Assembly: GCA_026260175.1 (NCBI GenBank)
Contig: JAKCWW010000049.1
Span: 125,531 to 189,530 of the forward strand
From: Reticulitermes lucifugus
Taxonomy: Eukaryota > Arthropoda > Insecta > Blattodea > Rhinotermitidae
Direction of reading: 5' to 3'
DNA: 64,000 nucleotides
The stretch's first letter is position 1. Every line of letters begins with the position of its first letter. Below the pieces are notes generated by a model, which was given only the letters and a program-made list of their open reading frames with translations, was not told where the DNA came from and did no database searches. The translations under genes were made by a program, and so were the position numbers. Below, one piece after another: positions 46,498 to 58,214 of the stretch.

Positions 46498-46839
46498 ATG
46501 TACCTCCAAGTTTCATACCCAAATTTCTACGTTCTGTCCACAGAGCGAAGTCACGTGTCTTTTTATGTTTTCCAGAATAAACAGCAATCCTTTTCTGACA
46601 GCATAAAGCCCATTGAATTTCAACGGGTAATAATAGCGCTTACTAAATTTGTTTTAGACATGTTTAATTTGTACAAATATTCCTATGATGAAAAATTTAT
46701 AGAAAGTTCTAAAGTCACTTTAGGCAGGAGATATAAATTCAAGGATATTTCGCAAACATTATTAATTTTATTAATTGTGTTAATTATCATTACTGGTATT
46801 ATATTTATCAAACTCTGGAACCTTAAACGAAGTAAATAG
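46498..46839 (+). CDS. Candidate exon or small protein with a C-terminal membrane span
   Basis: A 113-codon frame (open from 46447) ends TAG at 46837-46839. The first ~85 residues are soluble and Lys/Phe/Tyr-rich. Residues of about 86-108 are strongly hydrophobic (TLLILLIVLIIITGIIFIKL), followed by a short basic tail (WNLKRSK). This is the layout of a membrane protein's last exon: one span and a short cytoplasmic tail. A possible acceptor lies at 46482. It does not overlap any recognised repeat. A chemosensory-receptor-like terminus is conceivable, but no signature is present, and AT-richness alone favours Leu/Ile/Lys frames, so chance is a real alternative. Confidence 0.25.
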   Translation: MYLQVSYPNFYVLSTERSHVSFYVFQNKQQSFSDSIKPIEFQRVIIALTKFVLDMFNLYKYSYDEKFIESSKVTLGRRYKFKDISQTLLILLIVLIIITGIIFIKLWNLKRSK

Positions 46840-47204
46840 CCTTTCCTTCTCAATTAAACCCAATTTCGTCAGCGAGGTTTTGAGGCGCTAAAATGATTTC
46901 TATACTTAACTACATGGACTAAAATAAGGCCTGATATTATTTAAATTATAAAATGTTTAACTTCGTCTTAGGCGGGTAAACAAACGCAGAACAACCCTTG
47001 TAGTCGGTAAAACTAGGTTCTACGGTTTGGTCGTAAAGGAGAAAATCATACGTCAAATTTGGAAGAGTCTGGAGTCGAAAACTATTCACATATGCAGGGA
47101 GGGCCAGAATTCATTCATCATTTTCCAAGATTCGCTACTGGACCACAGTATAATACATTTTATTCAAAGTAATGTGAAATGAAAGGTAAATATTTTCCAT
47201 TATT

Positions 47205-48620
47205 TAGGAACATTATAACGGTTACTTCTTCAAAATAACACCCGTCATGTGTTGTCCATCAAGATTGGTGTTGATGCACTCGGTTCAAAATACTTTCCAT
47301 TACGCAAAATACCATGGCCGGTGGGATGACATTGATTTCATCATAAATTCTCTGTTTGAGGTTATGTAAGTCTGCTGGACGCGTTTGAAACACTTTGCTT
47401 TTCAAGAAGCCCAACAAAAGAAAATCCAGCCTGACAGATCGGGCGAACTGGCTGGTCAAGAAATGTCGCCATTTCGGGAGATTATGCCATGTTCAAACAC
47501 AGTTCTTAAGTTGTTCATCGACTGCCGAGCAGTATGTGCTGTTGCTCCGTCTTGTTGGAGCCAAATGGTGGCAAGGTCGATGTAACGACGGCGTACTGTG
47601 GAAATAAGAACTTAATGCACCAAAGGCACAAAACCGGTCAGATGTCACAGTAACCCCATTGCCAATTTCATCACCGAAAAAATAGGGACCAATAGTACCG
47701 AACGCTGATATCCCCGACCGTACTGTTACTCTCTGCTGTGAAGTAGTTTCACTTGCAATTCATTCGGATTAGCTTCACTCCAATACCGCATGTTTTGTTT
47801 ATTCACACAACCAGATGTTTCACAGTCAGCTTTACCTGATATCAAGTGACGAATAACATCTGGATATTCGTTCACTAAGGTAACAAATTTTTGCAGGTCG
47901 GAGACTGAAACTGTGTACCATATTATTTGTTGTTGCGAGGCGTTGGCTCGTCAACGCTATAAGTACTTTGGGAAGCTATTTTCTGAACCAAAAGATATAA
48001 GCATGGCTTCATTGAAAGACCTGTGTCTCTTTATTAGAGGCACAGGGCTAATGAACCAGTGCTGAATGGAATACTTAGGTCTACACAGTAAACCTAAGGC
48101 TGCAGTGCATCCGGAGCTAATGCCGACGGGCCCTTTGAAGTAGAAGAAGAAGGTAACAAATTGTTCACAAAATGCACTTCTTGGAACAAAATCACGGCCT
48201 AACAGTTATTGCACAATGTGTAATTTGTATGGGTGAAAACGTAAGTCAGAATGAAGTATCCGTTGGAGCGATCTGCCCGATATGTTGAGGGCAACTGAAT
48301 GTCTATGTGCTGATCGTTTGGGGCTACGACCGAAAACGGCGCGTACTCTTTCAATGTTTTCCGGTGTTCGCACGGTTCTGACTATGCCTCCGGGTGTTTA
48401 TTCGTTGCAGAAGCCGTGGTTCGAAACTTCTTTACCCAGTTCTTGATGGTGTTGTGATCAGGAAGGGTTCCATGTCTCCCAATGTTAAAATATTGTCTGA
48501 ATAATCGTTGCTTTGCTATCACGGAGTCGTTATTTTTTAAATACGTCTCTACGGCGAACGCACGGTGTACAGCCTACCACTGATCCATGTTTACTAAATG
48601 GCGTCCCTAACTGAACGCTG
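47205..48620 (-). mobile_element. Tc1/mariner-superfamily transposase, near full-length but decayed
   Basis: Minus-strand translation from about 48590 gives a helix-turn-helix N-terminus (AVHRAFAVETYLKNNDSV, RLFRQYFNIGRHG, HNTIKNWVKKFRTT), then ERVRAVFGRSPKRSA-like residues. A central part with SGCVNKQNMRYWSEANPNEL follows, then the catalytic segment TIWLQQDGATAHTARQSM (second Asp codon at 47549-47551), SPDLSG and the C-terminus (GFLKSKVFQTRPADLHNLKQ, NVIPPAM, ESILNRVHQHQS). The order and length suit a transposase of about 345 residues. There are several stops, including one four codons in, and shifts, so it is inactive. A 260-bp insertion splits it at 47890-48149. Confidence 0.88.
47890..48149 (+). 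repeat. Nested SINE-like insertion with 13-bp target duplication
   Basis: AAGGTAACAAATT at 47877-47889 recurs at 48150-48162, bracketing 260 bp that interrupt the mariner transposase. The right end (cctaaggctgcagtgcatcc, then ggagctaatgccgacgggcc) is the tail of SINE-B, and a tRNA head is not clear at the left. The insertion is younger than the mariner copy. Confidence 0.75.
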
Positions 48621-49141
48621 TAGCACAGTTTCATTCCATCTCCGGGGCCGGCAGAGTACTACGTAAATCAAATGAAGAATGAACTCTGCCCCATCGTGCG
48701 TAAAGCTTTAAAGTGGACTTCTAGAAATTACACACTGTTCTAAACAACCCCCCGAAATACCGAAACGTATTAACATAGCTATCGATGTTATACGCTGAAA
48801 GAAATAACAACAAAAAGGAATATACTTATATACACTATCGGCTTTTATATGTAGGAGGTACAGCAGGAAATGACAGGCTTTGGTAATTGAGAGGGAGTGT
48901 GTTTACTGCGCGGTACTGACTCCTAAAATAAAATTCAAGTTAAAGTCAGCCTTTAAAGTGTTAAAGAGTTTTGTATAGACTTGCCTATGAGCATTTGGGC
49001 ATGACACAAAAAAAATCAAAGTTGCGTTCATGAAGAAATTAAGAGCAGATCGACTTCAGGGAATGCCTACGACCATTCTTTCTTCTTCCAAAAAAAAAAA
49101 GACTAAACTATACATCTTCAAACTTTTGCCTGTTTTGTTTT
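48621..49141. other. Unannotated DNA
   Basis: The left part may hold the mariner terminal inverted repeat, but no inverted partner is recognised at 47150-47215. Confidence 0.35.
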
Positions 49142-49620
49142 ATAGGTGTGAAACTTGATCTCTGACATTAAGAAAAGAGAGGCTGTGGCTGTTGAAGAAT
49201 AGAGTGCTGAAGGATATATTTGGACCTAAGGGAGAGGAGATAACTTGGGTCTGCGGGCAGTGCATCATGAGGAGCTTCATGATCTGTACTCCTCACCAAA
49301 TATTATTCGGTAATCAAACCAGGAAGAATAAAAAGGGCGGAGTATGTGGCATGTTGGGGGGAGAAGTGAGATATTGGTAGGAAAAACTGAGGGAACGGGA
49401 CCGCTTGGAGACCTTGGCGTAAATGTAAGGCTGATATTAAAATGGATCTTAAAGAATTATGATAGGTGGGCCTTGAATGGGTTGGTGCCTAAGGATAGGG
49501 ACAAATGGCAGGCTTTTGTGAACACAATAATGAACCTCGGGTTCCGTAATTGCAGAGAATTTCTTGAATAGCTGAGGAACTATTAATTTCACATGAAAGA
49601 CTTTGTTCCATGGAGCTAGT
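49142..49620 (+). mobile_element. LINE 3' end: C-terminal ORF2 region
   Basis: Plus-strand translation gives YRCET, then SLTLRKERLWLLKNRVLKDI, FGPKGEEITWVCGQCIMRS, TPHQILFGNQTRKNKKGGV, then after a frame change GKTEGTGPLGDLGVNVRLIL, DRDKWQAFVNTIMNLGFRNC and REFLE. This is the segment following the reverse transcriptase in an insect LINE family, including the GKPEGKRPLGRPRRRW-like and DRDKWQA motifs. A terminal hydrophobic/aromatic end (FHMKDFVPWS) is followed by a stop. At least three stops or shifts are present. The pieces at 39345 and 60856 are of the same family. Confidence 0.78.
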
Positions 49621-50989
49621 TAATTTTAATTACTTATACACATTGCTGTCGTAAGTACAAACACACAGAATGTACCGGTTGCATGTAGATCGCATTCCAA
49701 AAGTTTATGTCTTTCATGCTTTATTTTTTGCAAATGATGGTGTTTCTGAAATAGCGTAAGAAAACATTTGTAAAGCCTTTTCTGGTCGAAATAACTTCGA
49801 TGATATGAACTGCTTACCATAAAACTTCTCAGAAGGCCCTTCTCCGTACAAAGCAGACTGCATCAAATTGAAAATTCAGCAGCAACGTTCCTCTAATCCA
49901 AGGTACGGCTGCTTTAGAGGGAGTAAAACCACAGTAGAAAGAGGCAGTGTGATTTACTTTGCAGATATAGTTTGCTAGCTTTTCTTGGAAGGGATGCTAA
50001 AACCTGTTAATAGAGTAGATTAGTGACTTGGCTACATCTTAAGTACAGTATTATACAAAATAATATCAGATGCTATACGGAATTAGAACAGCGTCTTCCA
50101 GACATAATGTGTGGGTGTGTAAAATTACTGCAAGCGACTTCCCTACCTCCGATTATAAGATTAACAGAATATGCAAAAGCGAAGGTAAAGTTGCTCCTGT
50201 CCTACTTTCAGGCAAACAGGGGCCTGGACGCAATACTGCGCGATTCAGACTAATAGAGCAAATGTAATTGTGCGGTTACGTTAGACTCCGACCATATTCG
50301 CCCAGCTTTGTTCACCAGTTTGTTATCTTCACGTTGCGGTCATGTATCACAATTGTTATCTCGCAGCTGGAGCCACAAAGTGTAACAGTTAAGAGATATT
50401 GTACTGATTATTTTGAGTTTTACAGGGTTTCTTCAAAACACTCCTAGCTGGTACAGTAAACTATATAAGCGGTTTATAAATGTCAACATAACAGTGAGTT
50501 TCTTGGTTCGAGCATTTGCACATTACGGGTTTACGAGGGCGTGTGGTATCACAAAGTGTAAAGGCATGACTATGAAAGGCAGAGCGTCGGTCTGCTGGGT
50601 AAGTAGGTAACTAGAATGCTTTGTGACTAGCTAAAGTAGGATGACACTTCCGATGACGTGTAATCGTTCTTAGGTTTCTTACCTCTACACTCGCTACCTG
50701 AATCCTTGCACAATGTTACAGTGACCAGTAGTCACCAGCTATTATAAACATCAGCTGTTGTGACCACTGCCACCAACGGTAGAGACTGTTGGGAGTTTCT
50801 GAGTAAAACTAACAACAGATTTTAGGTAAGAAAACTGCTGTAAATTCATATTAAGGCTGTTTAGCTTAATACTACTCTACTGTTGTCCTGCGGTAGTCGC
50901 ATCTGTGAGGAACTTATCGTAGCGTTCACGTAAATTATGCCTTTGGAGAATTCCCATCAAGCAGTCTTCCTTATACGCTACGTACGGAC
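49621..50989. other. Unannotated DNA
   Basis: No coding, RNA or repeat family recognised. Confidence 0.4.
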
Positions 50990-51262
50990 GTACCATGCTT
51001 CAGGCAGTTAGTCGCCGGCCTCTCACCGCGGAGGCCCGTGTTCGATCCCGGGTCAGTCCATGTGGGATTTGCGGTGGACAAAGTGGCACTGGGACAGGTT
51101 TTACCCCGAGTACTTCGGTTTTCCCCTGTCAGTTTCATTCCACCGGTGCTCCATTACTTTTAAAAATGAAAAAACTTTTCATCTTTCTCTTCATTTTCAT
51201 CATAGGATTGCACAATAAGTCTTAAGGCTGCGGTGCGTCCGTAGCATCGGCTGCGGAGCTCT
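50990..51262 (+). repeat. SINE-B, full-length
   Basis: It starts taccatgcttcaggcagtta, has a B-box GTGTTCGATCCCGGGTC, the conserved body (tgggatttgcggtggacaa, actgggacaggttttacccc, ttcattccaccggtgctcc) and the tail (cttaaggctgcggtgcgtcc). No target duplication could be assigned. Confidence 0.85.
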
Positions 51263-53672
51263 TCTCAGAAAAGAAAGGTACACTAGGTACGAAGACACAT
51301 CAAACTATAATTCGTGGTATTCCCTTATAACTGCTCCGTCTGGAATGGCTTGCGAGAATACATTGCTCCTGACAGAAGATAATACTAAATTCATACTTCG
51401 AGTTACTAAAAAAAGCTTGGAATTGGCGGACATAAACTCTCAGTATGTGGAGTGGCACGAACAGTAGAATGATGGGGCTCGTCGATCCCGTTGTCTTCAG
51501 AACTGTGACATCACACCGACAATGTCGGCTTTAATGATTATCGTAAAAATCCTCTCGAACTGTATGTTTAGCCACGTTCATAATTCCGTGGATCCTGTGA
51601 CGACGTGTCGGAAACCAATAAGAATTATCGAAAATCGCTTCACGAGGTTATCAGTAACCATTCCGATTTAAGGTAAAAGAATGTGTCTACATATAGAGGG
51701 AGCGGGCCTATTGACTAGCGTTGGGGTTAGTGATTAACAATATGCAAGCACACGAAGATTCCATTAAGGAATGCCTCTAGTAAGTAAGGAGTGCATCTGA
51801 ACGACTTCTGACACTGAAGGTAAAATATATCATAGTCATTACAATATAAATAAGTTACTAGGTACAAATACGAGAGGGATATATCAGTTTAGTGTCTGAC
51901 AAAGGGATGCACAAAAAGAATTCGATTCCTTGCCGGATCATAATCTTTTCTGTTTGCGCTCCCACATCGGTCTGGGCCCCACTGTGCAAAAATACCGTGG
52001 AACGATTTCTTGGGGTTAAAGCAGACGAGGCATAAGGCTAAAAATTTCCCTTTCCGTCTGGTCGCGATTAAGAGTAAGTAGACTGAAATGTCAATTTCTC
52101 ATACGTTTTCATTGCGTGGTGCTTATTTACACAGAGGGAAAACATTTTTTTTATGCTTATGAGAGAGGTGCATGTATTTGATCGAAGCTTAAGCTATATT
52201 TTTGAAAAGAATCATACAAACTTCTTCTGTACTTTCGTTAAAGGTGATAGAGCTTGTTTCAGGGGGAGAAATATATTTCATCAAGGTTTATATGGCGGTG
52301 CATTTTATTTTTTAACCGAAGATATGCAAACGTACACTATTTATTTATTTATTTATTTATTTATTCAGTGTTAGCACCTTTAATAGTAGACGTCTTGTTA
52401 TAAAGTACGTGTGAAGCAGAATCCCATGCTTTTTTACTAGTTCTCAAAAGTGGTAATTCCAAGATGAAATAAAGGAAGATGCTCTCAAGGATGAACTGAA
52501 TTGGTGCAATCTAGCCACTTGCTTTTCAACCCTTGTGATTAAAACTCCGGAGGAGGAGAATGGGAGATGAAGAAAACGTTTGTTACGAGTACAGCAACAG
52601 TTTAGAAGATGGAAGGGAAAGAAATAAGAGAAAATGAGAGATTTGGAGTGCAATGGCACAGAAAGTAATGTATACGTATATCATTTACTCCAGGCAAGGA
52701 AACTTTATTGCAACAAAGTCGAGGTTCCGTGAAGTTATCTCAGAAAGATTTACTTACAAAATACAAGGTATGTTCAACACAGCATTTTATGAACTAATAG
52801 CAGTAAAATGTAACACAGGCAGGAATATAATACCACATTAAGAAACAACGGAAATAATTAAGCCTTTAACACCTGAAGACGAAAATTAATTTGGATAACA
52901 TGCGAGTACAAATATTCACGTTCTTCCTCACAGGGAACAGACTGATTTTCCATTACAGAGTCCAGTCGGTTGACGCCGTGTGTGGAATTAGCTGCTGTTT
53001 ATTGTGAAAGAAATTCAAAACCCATATGTAAATTCTATGGGAAGAGCGCAAATATTTTAATTTTAAAGGAAGTTGAAGCCACCGAAACTCGGAAAATTAC
53101 AGTATAGTGAGTCTCGCAGCTTATGAAGACCAATCACACGCATTAATACTAAGAATTGGAAGTTTTCCCACACAATATATTAATGGGTTGTATATAGATC
53201 AGAAGAAACAGCAATTATTTCCCTGAAAAGGGAAATACTCGATTTGTCTTCGTAATGAAAAGGTAGTTTTTTTTGTAAGGTTGGTGCTGAAATCTTAAAT
53301 GTTATTAGAAACATTTTAGCTTTCAAATTGTTAAGAATATTGAAGTACAATCATAAATCTAATCGAAATTTCAATTGGAATTAATTAAATAATTGCCAAA
53401 TATAACAGTTTTCAGTTGAGTTTTTGGCCTTTAGAAACAAAACCAACATTGGCATACACTTCAAACAATTATTATATTATCACTATCAATTTCATTTCTC
53501 ATGCTATATAATTTGATGTTTACTTGTATTAATATGAAGCACTTATTATTCCGAATGTTTTAAAATGCAACACATGGGCGGAGCCTGTCAAACACTTTTA
53601 ATTTGTTGTTACGGTTTCTACACAATGCCCTATAATAATATAATATTATACACTACTATGATATTACTTTAA
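51263..53672. other. Unannotated AT-rich DNA
   Basis: No gene or repeat family recognised. A short (ATTT)n run lies at 52339-52366. Confidence 0.4.
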
Positions 53673-53718
53673 ATGTCGAGAACAATAAATTCTAAAAGGT
53701 TCTGACGATGGTATATAA

Positions 53719-54053
53719 CATTGAGAACTAATTGTCTTCTGGACTTNNNNNNNNNNNNNNNNNNNNNNNNNNNNNNNNNNNNNNNNNNNNNNNNNNAATA
53801 TAAAATCACGACGTTTCGGAAGCTGGTTCTTCTTCCGTCTTCAGGTGAAGGGAGGGGGACACCTACTCAGATTGATCCCTTAGACCGAGCTAATCTCAAT
53901 CACTGGACAACTTCAGCCGGTAAAACCACTTCTGTGGTTTTACCGGCTCTACCTGAAGACGGAAGAAGAACCAGCTTCCGAAACGTCGTGAGTTTATATT
54001 TTATATTTTATCCGGACGATAGAAGAAGTCCAGAAGACAATTAGTTCTCAATG
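53719..54053. mobile_element. Foldback element D with intact CTGAAGA...GAAACGTC modules in both arms
   Basis: The left arm starts cattgagaactaattgtctt (53719) and the right arm ends with its complement (54053). Both arms also share the inner module. Right arm: CTGAAGA 53953-53959, one extra base (C), stem GGAAG/CTTCC (53961-53965 with 53975-53979), GAAAC 53980-53984, then GTC. Left arm on the minus strand: CTGAAGA (complement 53838-53844), same stem, GAAAC (complement 53813-53817), then GTC. In the left arm a 4-bp helix TCAC/GTGA flanks the module (53845-53848 with 53806-53809). A 14-bp imperfect direct repeat, atgtcgagaacaat (53673-53686) and atgtcgagaataat (54051-54064), brackets the insertion. 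A gap breaks the left arm at 53747-53796. Confidence 0.82.
53747..53796. other. Assembly gap (50 N)
   Basis: Exactly 50 unknown bases in the left arm of foldback D. By comparison with the intact right arm only about 20 bases would be expected here, so the gap size is probably arbitrary. Confidence 0.97.
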
Positions 54054-54065
54054 TCGAGAATAATG

Positions 54066-57000
54066 CATTTGTGTTTAACTGTAACAATTTTTATATGGCA
54101 TGCCTATTAAGTTTTTTTCTCTTTCCGTCACCCTGCATTATTACCCTACGTGAAATAAGTAAATTTAATTACGTGTATTTTAGATTATGATCCCTCCTAA
54201 TATCTCCCCTTGTCATCTGTTAGTCATCTTATAATTTCGTTGACTTGCTGATTTATGATATTTAATAACGCTTTATCAATTGAATGCAGTTATAGCTGCA
54301 TGGCCTGGATTTCGTTGGTTGTGACTGCAGAACTGGAAAGAGCGTGAAAGCGATTTTAAAATAGCTCCGAAGTTATGCGTGGTTAGAAGGCCATAGGGAA
54401 GGTGAGAACAATGAGTATTTTAAATGAGCTTCGAACCATGAATTTCTCTAATACGGAGTACGTTGTTTATGTCATTAGTATACCTGAGTCACTCCGAGGT
54501 ATTTGCACTGGCTTCGAAAAAGATATTTCCCTATATTTTAATTTTATTTGTCTTTAAATATAATTTTTAAGTGTTATAGTGTTTCGATACACTCAACAGA
54601 TACTAAAATGTTTGCTAGAAGTGATCCGCCGTGTCTGTTTTGGAAACCAATACAGTCCTCATACTCTGAGGAAATAGTCCAGACAATAAGCAGATTTTCT
54701 AATAAGAAGTAGATTTTTGAACACGAGATTTCAGATTTTCACATCGGTGAAAGTTTTGTGGGATACAAGACCTACGGAAATTTACAGGACCACATGTGGA
54801 TTTACGAATACTACAATGAGATCAGCTCATAATCTTTTAAGATCCAGTATTATCGATTATTTCTCTGACAGCGTTAAACATTTGGTGTGCCTAATGAGCA
54901 TTCAGTTAAGGAGAACTTAAGCTTCAAATGCTTAAGAAAGGCTTCGGATTTACTGTTTACGAAGCCGCAGAATTGGATTGAATTTGATGCACTTAAAGAA
55001 TGTATTTCAGCTGCACAATTTATAAGGCGTCGAATGCTGGGATGAGTGTAAGTCAATAAGCACAAACTGTGTAGGAAGAAGTAACATGGCATAGTTTATT
55101 TTACTATCCAATCATTTGTGAGTAGAGACTGAGCAAGACCACCATATCATATGAAACCTGATCTGTGGTCTGTGAATAAACAGGACCTTCAATTTGTGAG
55201 GCTGTATTTCAATGAGAACATCAAGAACTTATGAATAATTAAGCACTTAGACAAAGGAATATTGGCTACTACAATGTGAAATACAGTGCTGCTCATAGTT
55301 ATTACACATTTTATAATCGTTCGGAGTGAAGTTTATGATACTGCTGTAATATAGAGGTTTCTACATTCTCTGGATTATTTATATGAATCGTTGACGGAAA
55401 TGTCAGCTCTGAAAGTTGCCAGAACCTCTTGAGACTATAAAGCATCATCCTGAACAGTTGATACAATTTCTAATCCTTCGGTGTCTATCCATAGTCATTG
55501 ATAATTCCTTTACGCCCTGTAATGATTCCTTCCAAAGTTTTATAACAATAAGAGGAGCTGCAATATATATAGCTTAAGATATGGAACTTAATTTCAGCTA
55601 TTCGTCTGTATATTTGCAACGAACTTCGAAAGTTATAATGGAGTCAGAAGACTGAGTCATATTTATAGGATGCGGATTGGAAGACGAAAATTAATAAGAA
55701 AGAAGGAAACATTTACGTGTACAAAATTACGTAGGGGTAGGATTTAAATAAAACAAACAAATGTGTGTGGGTAATAAAAGAATCTTAAAAATAAATATTT
55801 GTGGGGAATTTCCACAGAAGATCTGGTCATTGATGACTGCATGATGGCACAATTCCATTCTTACTCGTACGGTCGTAAACAAATTCTGCGAAAATTTGCC
55901 TTTTAGCTTCTTTAATTCTCTCCGTTTATTCGTATGTAAAACTCAAGAACCGTTAAAAGAGTTTGCATGAAATTTATTACTGGCTAGTTTTATAAACGTT
56001 TCTTAAGAATTCCATTATATGTTATAATCAACAAAATAACAGACACTTTGTATGAAGACTTGCATTTATTCCTGAACTAATATCGAGACTAATGCACTTA
56101 GTAATTAACGGGAAAAATGTTTTGGAATAAGCAGAGAAGAACGAAATAAATATTTTTGACAAAAGCATATTCTTCCTACGCCAGAAGGTTTTCAGAATGT
56201 TTAAATAAGATTAATGGAAGGCTCCTGAATGTTTACGATAGGCATATATTTCTTAAATTATTTGAAATTCCAGCAAATAATACGCTAATAAATGAACAGA
56301 TAGGTGTAAAGGAATTATTTTTATAGACGTTAGCTATTTTCCCTTATTTTTACGAGGCGTTAAGTTGAATACCTCGACTGCTTTACTGTACAGTTTAAAA
56401 CGTTAGGAAAATCTCGTCAATTACATATAGAAATCGGAGAACGAAAGATGAAGAATGAATTCTGTCATTTCTTATAGTTAATATATTAACTAAAGAAGTT
56501 ACCCAAAACCTCATGTGCTTTTCTAAATTACCCCATTGGAGTGTCGATAACGTGCAGTTGAAATACACAAACTCCAAGCTTGGAAATGTGTTACAAAAAG
56601 TAGATGTTATAGCGAAGAATGGGACAGTGATTTCGAAAGTGGAAGTGGGGGATATTAAGGAAGAAGGTTCATGAAAATTTGGAGGTATAACACAGGATTT
56701 TTTCTGGACGGAATCTCACGTGAAGAAATATATCGAAACCTGAACCTTCGAAACAAAATGTGACTGAGGCATTGAGGCTGTGACTTGTATATGAGGGTAT
56801 CCAGTTCGAATCGCGGCAAAAAATCGCAGTGGTCTGAGTCAGGATTTTAATCATTTCCTCCGCCCGCTTTATAATGTCTCAGAATTAGCCACGGTCACAT
56901 CGTCTCAGATCGTTTCAAAGTCATCCAACGCAATCATCTTGTGCCGTACGCCAAAGAACAGCTGCATATGACGCACCATAGTTAACTAACCTTCGATTTT

Positions 57001-57211
57001 GTTCACTCATAAATGCGAGGGAATAGTTCTGAAAATTCGACTTTGTTCTTCGCATTTTCACACGATTCTTCATAGCCTACGTACACTTTTTAAATGGTTT
57101 GCGACCATTCTACAAATACGTGATTACACTAGTTAGAGTTACTGAATTCGAAATGAAACCCCTTGCTAAGCTAAATAAGAAGAAATGTGCTCCGTTTTAT
57201 AAAAGCCTAAA
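54066..57211. other. Unannotated AT-rich DNA
   Basis: No gene or repeat recognised on either strand over this long stretch; short frames have no domain-like content. Confidence 0.4.
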
Positions 57212-57625
57212 CGGAGATCAGAAGTTCTAACAGCATTGTTGCAGAAGATTCAAGTCTTGAGGGGTTTTCCGCCGCATCGTTGGATCCATCACCTTTCGAA
57301 GGATCGTAGTGCATTAACGTTCAGGCTGAAGCAGTCCACTGAGCCTTGAACTGTGCGAGATTTACGGTTTCCACAGATGTTCCTTTGAGGATTCAAGTCT
57401 TCTGGGATATGACGCTCTGTCACTGGTTTACTGTATCCCGCAGTTTCGAAGGAACGTAGTGTCTTTAAGAAATGAGGAGTCAAATGACCCCAAGGAGTAA
57501 GGAGTCAAATGACTTTTCATTTCTTGAAGATAAAGGCTCTACATTCTTTCGGAACGTCATGATACACAAACCCAGAGCTACAAATTCACATCCCAGAAGA
57601 CTCGAGTCTTCAAGAATCTGAAGGC
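57212..57625. repeat. Foldback-family fragments, two left arms and one inverted end
   Basis: agcattgttgcagaagattc (57228) and gaggattcaagtcttctggg (57389) are direct copies of the arm start. tcccagaagactcgagtctt (57592-57611) is the inverted partner. GTTTCGAAGGAACGTAGTG-like stretches (57294, 57443) lie where the module would be. A local direct repeat (aaggagtcaaatgac, near 57476 and 57500) is within. Confidence 0.5.
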
Positions 57626-58214
57626 TCAGTGCCATCTAAACATTTAGGACACAGCAGCCTTCTACAGAACTGTAACTAGAGTAAGATGAAGACATTCCAC
57701 GTTCTTAACATGCAGTGTGGTAAGCTATGGGGAACTGGGTCAGCCATTGAATTGGGAAAACTTTGGATTCGCTTCCTGTACTATCTAGACCCATTCACGC
57801 AGCTGCTACTATCCGGGGATGTAGAGCAGAATTTGCAGCATTAGTGAAGTTGGCGGGATGTTAATGCACAACCTTTTGTAAGAGCAAATAACGGAAGACT
57901 GCAGCTGTGTGTCAAGTGAGACAGGGATAATAATGTTCTGGGTGTATGTACCACATTCAACAGAGTGACAATATATTTTTCTTGCCAATTTCGAAAGATT
58001 TGTGCTTCATAATTAACAACGAAGTGTACCGTAACGTCTCCCAGATACCGCCTTCTACGTCACCAGTACATTATAGCTTACAAAATTTTGTCCCAATATT
58101 GTTACAAAGTTTGATTGAAAGGTCAGTGCTCTGCGCATATATAACTCACTTCTTATGGTCCAAATATTTATACTTGGTTCATAGGATGCAGTATCTAAAG
58201 AAGATACAGTGTGT
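57626..58214. other. Unannotated DNA
   Basis: No gene or repeat family recognised. Confidence 0.4.
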
